Shown piece after piece: positions 51,158 through 59,112 of a stretch of DNA of 64,000 nucleotides. Made by a program: the position numbers and the translations under genes. The notes beneath the pieces were generated by a model. It was not told where the DNA came from, did no database searches, and worked only from the letters and a program-made list of their open reading frames with translations. The stretch's first letter is position 1; each line of letters begins with the position of its first letter. The DNA is from Petunia secreta (Eukaryota; Streptophyta; Magnoliopsida; Solanales; Solanaceae): the NCBI GenBank assembly GCA_029990175.1, contig JARKIP010000005.1, positions 30,885,501 to 30,949,500 of the forward strand. Direction: 5' to 3'.

Positions 51158-54100
51158 ATGTCGGATAATGATGAATGTGGGGATTATGGCTCATGTGGCG
51201 ATGATGCGAGTTGCTATGACTCGTATGGTGATGATGGAGACTATGGTTCCTATGAGGGTGATGAAGGCCATTACTATGATGATGGAAACCATGACTCCTA
51301 TGTTGATGAAGCGGTTCACAATGATGATCGTGAGAATGATGAAGACTATGAGGCTCGTGATGAAGATTGTGATGATGCCTATGCCTCTAGTCAAGAAATC
51401 GAAGATGGTGACGCTTCAAGGTACATTGATCCTACTTACTCTTCTTGTGATGAAATAGAGCATGATAGTGACATAGATAGGGATGATGTTGAGTATATGA
51501 ATTGTTCTTATGCATCTTCTCTTGGTGTTGCTAATGGAGTACAAGGGAGTAGTGGAGGACCTTCCATTAGTATGGGAGGTGGTGGTGGTTGTTCCATGGG
51601 GAAGAAGAAGCTTGCGCCTTCTAGGTACGCTAAGCGACCTAATGCTTCTAATTCCCATGTGGAGGATGGTTTGAGAAATGGTGTTGCTTTTGCTACAAAG
51701 GGGATGTATGCCGTGAGGGGCGTGAATGGTTGTAGTAGGAGTAGTGCTATGGGCTATGGAACCAAGGCGAGAGGCACTTATGGGTTCCATGGCAAGGCTC
51801 CTTCCTCGACTTCCAACAACATTTCTAATGTTGGGAGAGTGACGGGAAGTGGAGATTGTTCTAGTGGAGTTACCACTAGTGGAGGGATAAGGAAGACCCA
51901 AGTTGTTGGTGTTGACACTTGTGGGCGTCCAAATTCTCATTTGGGTGCCAATGTGCAAGACTTGGGTAGATGTAGGTTCGTTGTTGAGGTAGATGGTATT
52001 GGAGGATACTTGCTCAAGATTGGTGGTACCGATGCCAATTGTATTAGCACCTCTTTGGTTGATAGGCTTAGGATACCATGCCATAAGCTAGAGCATCCTT
52101 ATGAGTATGATGGAGTGTGGGTTTCTAAGGAGGCTCGGGTACTCTTATCTCATAGAGGTTATCAATGCTATGTTTGGTGTGATGTGTATCCCATGCGTCA
52201 TGTTGATGTGTGGATGGGTGAGCCGTGGTTGGAGGGGAAGAGGGTGCAATATAGTGTGGTGAAGGGTGTGTATCTTGTGGGCGTAGGGCAAAGAGTCTAT
52301 GACTTTGTGCCTTACCGGGCGAGGAACCGAGTGCCTACTAGTACACCTTCGTTGGCAATGCAAAGGAGCAAGGAGCGAGATCTTCATTCCATAGGCAAAA
52401 GTGTGCAATCAAGGAGTCCTACAATTACAAGAAGTGGTGGGACTAGTTCAAGTGAAGGGTTGATAAAATTCAACAAGGTGAACCAACCACAAGTTGCAAA
52501 ACCAAGTGGTTCACCAACAAAGAAGAAGGAGACCTCAAGCAATGAGTCTCCAAGTCCTAGATTCCGGGTTGATGTAAAAAGTCCACCTACTCCGGCTATG
52601 GGTATTCTTGGGCCTCGTCCCAACTCACCCGAATTTGAGAGACAAAAGATTGAGAGGAGTAAGGGAGCGACCGGTGACAACTCTCGAGTGGAAAAAGGAG
52701 AGGTTGTGTTGAGTGATGTGAGTGGGTTGTCACCACCCGAATCTACACCCGACCTTGGAAAAAAAATGAGGGAAAAGAAAGAGGGAAAAAGAAAAATTGA
52801 GAGTGAGGGCACCCCTTATTCCAACCTTAACCCTTTATCTTTTTCTTCTATGTGTTTGAATTCTTGTGTAGGGATTCTTGGAGGCAAACCGATGGAGCCT
52901 CAACCATGTTCCGGGATTGAAAGACAAGGTGAAGGAGATGCCAAATGTGAGCTACGAGGAGGAGAAGCTAGCCATGACGCTTCAAGTACATTGAGTGAGC
53001 CCGGATGCAACTCAAGTGTAAGTGCTAGTTCTTCTTCCCATGAGCCTATTACTTCCTTGTCTTGTGTTAGTGAGTGTGATAACTCCACACTAGTTGATGA
53101 TATGTATGATTACAATGTGTTTGCAACTAGTGTAGAGCTTTTGGGTCAACTTGTGTGTGCAAATGAGCCACTAGTTGAGAGGGTTGAAAAGCCACATCAT
53201 GATGTGAGCTCGGTTTTCATTGAACCTCTCTTTAGTGACAATATTGAAGTTGACCTTGTTTGTGACCCTTGTTATGACACTCCACCCATGTTTGATAAAG
53301 GAGAAGATGAATTGCATGATTATCCTATTCTTTCCTTTGATTGCTTATTTGCTAGCGGTGGTATCTTGTGTCGTAGTGAGGAAGTTTGTAACCTTGAGGA
53401 GTCTCTTGAGAATGAGATAGATCGACTTGTGTTCGATGACTCCTCAAGTGTAGGTGTGATCTCTAGTTTGAGAAGTTCACCTTTGCTTGCTAGCGAGCTT
53501 GAGAAGTGTGCCTATACTAATCCTTTGTATGAGGGCAACTTCAATGAAAATGGTGAATTGTACCAAACTAGAGTAGGTTGTGAGTTTGGACCTCCATGGA
53601 TTGGAATGCCTAACTCTATAGATAATCCGTTGTATGAGGCCTCCCTTGGGAGTTTGTCTAGTGGCGAGGGTTGTCTTGGAGGAGTATTTGGAGGTGAGGA
53701 GGTACCTCTTGGTGTGTGTAATAATGCTCGTAAGAAGGGGAGTGGAGTATTTGATGTTAGTTGTCGCTTGAACTATCTTACTTACTCCATCCCATATGTT
53801 GAGCACACCTTGAGTGTCGAGCATGCCAAAGCCGATATGTCCCTTTGTGATAAACTTGGTTTGAAGGCTTGGTGTGTTGATAGTAAGCTTAGGGGTCATA
53901 GAACATTTGAATGCTACATATTGCATAACCTTGATCTCTTTGCTTGTTTGGAAAATGAGTGCTTGTTCTTGTCGAGCCAAGACTATGTTGTCTCCTTTGG
54001 GGACATACGCTTTTTAATTGGTATTGATACTTGGCTCTATCACAAGAGTGTGTTTTCCACACCACTTGCACTTATCCTTGTTAAGCTAACCTACTTGTGA
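51158..54100 (+). CDS. RE11 acidic-head/dead-protease/X protein (about 980 aa)
   Basis: The ATG at 51158 lies where the gag ATG lies in other elements; an in-frame ATG at 51083 is in conserved leader and less likely. Layout: acidic, Tyr-rich, probably disordered head of about 130 residues; a basic segment GKKKLAPSRYAKRP; a Gly/Ser-rich part; a retropepsin-like domain in which Gly-Gly-Thr (52022-52039 region) replaces Asp-Ser-Gly and MGEPW replaces FGRPW; then X with PHHDVSS (about 53190), CYDTPP, LEES, a shorter middle part than RE8, and IDTWLYHKS near the end. No stop or frameshift. With RE8 this is one of two intact copies. It replaces gag entirely, so its RNA must be packaged by gag from another element. 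Function unknown. Confidence 0.85.
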   Translation: MSDNDECGDYGSCGDDASCYDSYGDDGDYGSYEGDEGHYYDDGNHDSYVDEAVHNDDRENDEDYEARDEDCDDAYASSQEIEDGDASRYIDPTYSSCDEIEHDSDIDRDDVEYMNCSYASSLGVANGVQGSSGGPSISMGGGGGCSMGKKKLAPSRYAKRPNASNSHVEDGLRNGVAFATKGMYAVRGVNGCSRSSAMGYGTKARGTYGFHGKAPSSTSNNISNVGRVTGSGDCSSGVTTSGGIRKTQVVGVDTCGRPNSHLGANVQDLGRCRFVVEVDGIGGYLLKIGGTDANCISTSLVDRLRIPCHKLEHPYEYDGVWVSKEARVLLSHRGYQCYVWCDVYPMRHVDVWMGEPWLEGKRVQYSVVKGVYLVGVGQRVYDFVPYRARNRVPTSTPSLAMQRSKERDLHSIGKSVQSRSPTITRSGGTSSSEGLIKFNKVNQPQVAKPSGSPTKKKETSSNESPSPRFRVDVKSPPTPAMGILGPRPNSPEFERQKIERSKGATGDNSRVEKGEVVLSDVSGLSPPESTPDLGKKMREKKEGKRKIESEGTPYSNLNPLSFSSMCLNSCVGILGGKPMEPQPCSGIERQGEGDAKCELRGGEASHDASSTLSEPGCNSSVSASSSSHEPITSLSCVSECDNSTLVDDMYDYNVFATSVELLGQLVCANEPLVERVEKPHHDVSSVFIEPLFSDNIEVDLVCDPCYDTPPMFDKGEDELHDYPILSFDCLFASGGILCRSEEVCNLEESLENEIDRLVFDDSSSVGVISSLRSSPLLASELEKCAYTNPLYEGNFNENGELYQTRVGCEFGPPWIGMPNSIDNPLYEASLGSLSSGEGCLGGVFGGEEVPLGVCNNARKKGSGVFDVSCRLNYLTYSIPYVEHTLSVEHAKADMSLCDKLGLKAWCVDSKLRGHRTFECYILHNLDLFACLENECLFLSSQDYVVSFGDIRFLIGIDTWLYHKSVFSTPLALILVKLTYL

Positions 54101-54185
54101 AGTAGGACGTTTTGGTTGTGCTTGTTTTGACTGTAGGTTTTGATGGTTCGATTTCGAGGACGAAATCCTTTCAAGAAGGGGAGGA
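54101..54185 (+). promoter_or_regulatory. RE11 3' untranslated segment with PPT
   Basis: T-rich tract and CTGTAG acceptor-like site, then GATTTCGAGGACGAAATC and the PPT at 54173-54185. Confidence 0.8.
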
Positions 54186-55013
54186 TGATGCAATATAAAA
54201 TGGCCTAAACGACAACCATCAAAAGCCAAGCTCGAGTGCACAACGGATACGAGTCAAGGCCTCCGGGGACGTCTTGGAAGATCATGCATTGGAGCGCCGA
54301 GGACGGAGGAAAACAGGGCAGGAAACTGGGCAGCCCAAAACAGGGCAAAACAGGGGAGCAATCTGGGAGCTCACTGCCTGAGGAAGAACAAGTGTTCTTC
54401 GCGATCGCGTCCATGTCTGCGCGATCGCGAAGAGTTCCTGAATACCCTGCGCGATGGCGCCCAACTGAACGCGAAGGCGAGCTGAGGATGAGCTGAGGAT
54501 GCTGAAGACTTGCGCGATCGCGAGCCCGTGGCGCGATCGCGATGACTGGGAATGTTGCCTGCGCGATCGCGTGACTCCTTGCGCGATCGCGATGACTTGG
54601 AGTTGAGCAACGGACCAGAATCAGCTTCAGGGGCCATTTTTGTCCATTTAGCATTGTAAATGTATAAGTAGCACATTTGCTCTTCATTTCATTAGTTAGT
54701 CATTGATTAGAAGATAGAATTGAGAGAGAACATTGAAGAGGCCGAGCCCTTCTCGTTTTGAGCCCGAGGCTCGTGTGTGTCTCGACTTGGAACCTATGGA
54801 GATCGACACCTAGTTTGATTCCATTGTAAGGTTCGAGTTTCCCTTCTCCCTTTTGAATTCGATTAACGTTAGTAAATTGAATTCGATTCTTTCTTCTATT
54901 TCTTGCCTTCCTAGTCTTGAATTTCTCGATATCTTTGATATCTCGTATCTTGTTTTTATCGCTTCCGCATAATTGTATCGTTGTTTAGCTTCCGCGTATT
55001 TTCCATTGCATCA
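54186..55013 (+). repeat. RE11 3' LTR (828 bp)
   Basis: Same length as the 5' LTR, one substitution seen. Palindromes at about 54393-54595. Confidence 0.93.
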
Positions 55014-55018
55014 ATGAT

Positions 55019-56784
55019 GGGTTGGTCTATGAGGGGGAAAGTGAGTCCGAGGGAGAGATTGAGGAGGAGAGTGAGGAAGTTGAGGGTGAGGGTGAAGAGA
55101 GAGTGACGGAAGGGGATGATCCTAACATGTTCCTTGTGGTTCGCCGCATTTTGGGAACCATGGTGAGTGAAGAGAGGGAAGACGAACAAAGGGAAAACTT
55201 GTTCCATGCTCGGTGTAGAGTGAAGGGGCTAGTGTGTTCCATGATCATAGACTCGGGTAGTTGTGCGAATGTGGTGAGCCAATCCTTGGTCTCACAATTG
55301 AAATTGACTACCCAAAAGCACCCTAATCCCTACCGTTTGCAATGGTTGAGTGAGTGTGGGGAATTGAGGGTCTTGAAGCAAGTCTTGATTAGGTTCAAGA
55401 TTGGGAACTATCACGATGAACACATGTTTGACGTGGTGCCAATGCAAGCATGCCACCTTTTATTTGGTAGGCCGTGGCAATACGACAAACAAGTGGTTCA
55501 TGATGGCCGGGCCAACACTTACACGGTTAGACATGAGGGGAAGAAGTTTGTGCTCACACCCTTGTCCCCAAAGCAAGTAAGTGAAGACTATCGGCGCATG
55601 AAAGAGTTGAGGGAAGCGGCTAAGGCCAAGTCCCCGGTTGTGGCCAAACCTTTGGCCGAGACTCCACCAACTTCCACCGGTCGCATGTGTGCCATGATGC
55701 AACCGGGTGAGATTTTGAAAGGTAATGATGGCACCAAAATGCTCATATGCCTAGTGCACAAAGGTATGGTTTTAAATTCCGAAAGTGATTACTTATCTAA
55801 CCCTAACCCTTTGCCTAGTGCCATTGAAAATGTTTTGAAGGTTTATGAGGACATGTTCCCGGATGAGATGCCGGATGGATTGCCTCCTTTGAGGGGCATT
55901 GAACATCAAATTGACTTTGTCCTGGGATCTCAAATTCCCAACAAGCCGGCATATAGGAGCAACCCCGAGGACACAAGGGAGCTACAAAAGCAAATTGATG
56001 AGTTGCTCACCAAAGGCTTGGTGAGGGAGAGCTTGAGCCCTTGTGCCGTGCCCGTGATCCTTGTTCCGAAGAAGGATGGCACTTGGAGGATGTGTGTGGA
56101 TTGTCGAGCGGTCAACAAGATCACGGTAAAGTATCGACATCCCATACCTCGTTTGGATGATATGTTGGATGAGCTTAGTGGTTCTAGTGTCTTTTCTAAA
56201 ATAGACCTTAGGTCCGGCTACCATCAAATCCGGATGAAACCCGGGGATGAGTGGAAAACCGCATTCAAGACCAAGTTTGGTCTATATGAATGGTTGGTGA
56301 TGCCCTTCGGCCTCTCCAACGCACCTAGCACCTTCATGAGATTAATGAACCACGTGCTTAAGCCATTCATCAACAAATTCGTGGTCTTCTACTTTGATGA
56401 CATATTGATTTATAGCAAGTCAATAGGCGACCATGTGGGCCACTTGAGTCAAGTGCTTGAAGTGCTACGAGCCGAGAAGCTCTATGCCAACTTTAAGAAG
56501 TGCGCCTTTTGTGTTGAAAAGGTTGTCTTTTTGGGCTTTGTTGTTAGTGTCAATGGTGTAGAAGTTGATGAGTCCAAAGTTGAAGCCATTAGAGATTGGC
56601 CTACTCCCACCACCGTGTCTCATGTGCGGAGTTTTCATGGCCTTGCTAGTTTCTATCGGCGCTTTGTTAGAGACTTTAGCACCATTTCCGCACCACTCAC
56701 CGAGTTGGTGAAAAAGGACAAGTCCTTTGTTTGGGGAGAGCCGCAAGAGAAGGCTTTCCAAGAATTGAAAAGTAGGTTAAGCAC
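55019..56784 (+). CDS. RE0 protease, RT and start of RNase H
   Basis: Continues RE0 gag-pol after RE11. It has the acidic linker, a retropepsin with Asp-Ser-Gly (Asp at 55250-55252) and GRPWQYD, then RT with the conserved blocks VPKKDGTWRMCVDCRAVN, PRLDDMLDEL, LRSGYHQIRM and the catalytic Tyr-Phe-Asp-Asp box at 56390-56401, where the preceding residue is Phe and not the Val seen in RE7 and RE12. It ends at the start of RNase H where RE12 is inserted (TSD AGCAC at 56780-56784). The rest of RNase H and integrase lie beyond RE12, outside the window. No stop is seen. RT copies the element RNA into cDNA, primed by initiator tRNA-Met. Confidence 0.92.
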
Positions 56785-57535
56785 TGATGCAACCCAAATT
56801 GCATCGAGACCATTCACTCGAAGTCAAGCCAAGGATATACAAGACGCTCACCTACACTTGGTTTGGAGAGGCGTGGATGATACGAGCTCGGGGGAGGACT
56901 CAAAGACAATGCATTGGAGCTCAATCCATGTGGAAACAGGGCAGGAAACAGTGCAAGAAGCAGGGGAGCAAAACAGGGCAAAAACAGGGGAAGTCTGCTG
57001 AGCTTACTGCCTAACGCTGGAATTTTGTTCTTCGCGATCGCGTGCATCACCTTCGCGATCGCGAAGAGTCTTCTTTTGCTCTTCGCCTTCGCGCTCTGTC
57101 TCGCGCGATCTCGCGCCTCAGCATTAAGTTCTCCACGCGATCGCATATAATCTGACGCGATCGCGAAGGGAACTTAAAGGGCCACGGACCAGAATCTTGT
57201 AAACATTGTATTGGGGTGTTATAAATACACCCCTACCTCATTTATTGCCTTTTTTACCTTACTTTGAACACAAAACATTAAATGAGCAATGCTCTTGAAC
57301 CTTGTAACACTTTTGGCTTGAAATCAATTGGATGAATCCAAGTTGTTCTTCAATCCGTCTTCGATCATTCTATTTGCTCGAGCCTCGTGACTCTTGAGGA
57401 TAGTTGCATAGTGTTAGGTGATTCTTTCCAATCGTTTGGGGTGTAACGGAACTAGTTCTTCGTTGCTACTCGAACTTTAGTGTAAGTCTCGTCTCGCTTT
57501 TATCTTTTACCGCTTTCGTATTTTCGATTGCATCA
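56785..57535 (+). repeat. RE12 5' LTR (751 bp)
   Basis: Starts TGATGCAACCCAAATTGC and ends TTCGATTGCATCA. U3 includes the pol tail codons (TRSQAK) and a palindrome array at about 57031-57168 with GCGATCGC boxes. TTATAAATA near 57219-57228. Class-A block GATCATTCTATTTGC near 57363. Confidence 0.93.
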
Positions 57536-58836
57536 GTTGGTATCAGAGCAAGGCTAGGGTTGCGTTCTTACGAGCCCTCGTCCTACTCTTCGTGCTTGTC
57601 ATCTTTGTTCCGCATTTATTTTCGTGTTCTTGTTCTTGTTATATTGAAAAAGAAGAAAAAAATTCAAAAACTCAAAAACCCAAAAAAAAAAAAAATTTGA
57701 AGGAAATCGCTTGTTGTTACGATTTTGTTGGTTTTGATTATCGGGGATTATTTGTTTACGTGAACCCGACAATTGGGTACCAACAAAACGCGTTTTGGAG
57801 TTTAAATTCAAAAGTTCAAAAATTGAACCCTAGGTTGGGTATTTTGCAAAATTTGCCAAAACTTGCTTGATGTTATGATTTTGTGGTTGTTTGGTATCGG
57901 GGATTGTTCACTATAGTTTTCCCGTTGATTTGATACCCTCATGACATCATTTGGAGTATTGTAGTGAAAATCGAAATTTTGAACTTTGAAGGTTTTGAAA
58001 AGTTGAAGAACTTGACCCAAAATCATTGAAAAACAAGTTGTTGAATGGTTGTTTTTGTGTTAGAACCATTGTGGGTTGTTTACCACAGTTGAAAACACCT
58101 TTTGCAAGCTTGAAAACTGAAAAGGTTGAATTTGGGTTATTGTGAGTGCCAAAACTTCTGTTTTTCTGTCGAGTTTCTGGTTCAGCTGAACAAACCTGCG
58201 CGATCGCGCAAGGTCTCGCGCTATCGCGCCATTTCTGAATTTTTGTTCATCGCGATCGCGCCCAACCACACGCGATCGCGAAGGGTACCAATTTCCAGAA
58301 TTTCCTGAAATTGGACAGAACGTTCGCAAAGGCATCGTAACAGTTTCCAACCACCAAAACTCCCATAGCATCATCAAATATGGTCAGTTTCTAGATCACA
58401 AACCAAAATTCGTCCAATTCCGAATCCGTTTAGTGGCGATTCGATCTTTGAACATCTGATCGCGCCACTTCCGGTTAGTACTTTGAGGGTAACACTTCTA
58501 CCCAATTAGTACTAATCCCTCATTCGACTAGGACACTCGTGCCTAGAAGGAGAGTAGATTTCGAAGAAGATTCGTAGTTAATTGTTTGGTTCAAGTGCGC
58601 ACCAAATAGCTTGGCGTTGATCGAGTCCCATTGAATCCACTCTTTCCGAAGAGCATTTGGTTCTTGTATTTTGGTTTGATCTTTGAGGAGGTTGCGCAAC
58701 TACGAGGAGGCCATTGATTTCAAGTTGTGTGAAACCAACCCCAAGCTTGAGTGAACCCGAGCGATCAACAAAGTGAGGGAGTGAGTGAGGGCTTTTACTC
58801 TAATCTTCCTTTCTTGTTTTTGATTGTTGTAGGTAC
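57536..58836 (+). promoter_or_regulatory. RE12 5' leader with primer-binding site
   Basis: PBS at 57538-57549. Three imperfect repeat units around 57715-58110 with ATCGGGGATT and GGTACCAAC or GATACCC. Palindrome array 58197-58284: GCGATCGC, CGCTATCGCG, GCGATCGC, GCGATCGC. CTCTAATC, a pyrimidine tract and TTGTAG (about 58796-58831) come just before the gag ATG. Confidence 0.77.
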
Positions 58837-59075
58837 ATGGCGGAGGAGAAAGCAAAGAGTACCATTGAGGTTCCAACCGATGTCTTGGCTAGTTTGCTAG
58901 CCGAGGTGAAGGCCTTAAACCTTAAAATGGAAATCATGGAAAAGGAGAGGACCCCGAGTGTCCAAAAGGACCCCAATGAAGGCACTAGTGATGATTCCAT
59001 CATGAAGCCGGAACATTACGCGGAGCTAGTTCGTCGACAACGGTTGAGGGATGAGGCTCTTGCTAGAGAAAGAAT

Positions 59076-59112
59076 GTTGGGCAATCCCCAACCCTTGGGC
59101 AATCCCCAAGGG
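59076..59112 (+). other. RE12 gag hairpin array (2 units)
   Basis: gttggg/cccaac at 59076-59092 and an eight-pair unit, cccttggg/cccaaggg, at 59092-59112, both with loop CAATC. Confidence 0.72.

Larger units (their letters stand above)
49226..55013 (+). mobile_element. RE11: non-autonomous element with acidic head, complete and intact
   Basis: Bounded by TSD ATGAT (49221-49225 and 55014-55018). The two 828-bp LTRs differ at one visible base (GCACGATCGC versus GCGCGATCGC). PBS, leader, one intact frame and PPT (54173-54185) are all present. It is the best-preserved member of its family here. Confidence 0.95.
9823..56784 (+). mobile_element. RE0: host autonomous CRM-like element, in four pieces
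   Basis: The oldest layer. Visible pieces are leader (9823-9863 and 46216-46316), end of leader plus gag (47811-49225), and protease to early RNase H (55019-56784). They read continuously when guests RE4, RE10, RE11 and RE12 and one TSD copy of each are set aside. The 5' LTR lies left beyond RE3; the rest of pol and the 3' LTR lie right beyond RE12. About 60-70 bp of leader was lost together with part of RE10. Confidence 0.85.
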
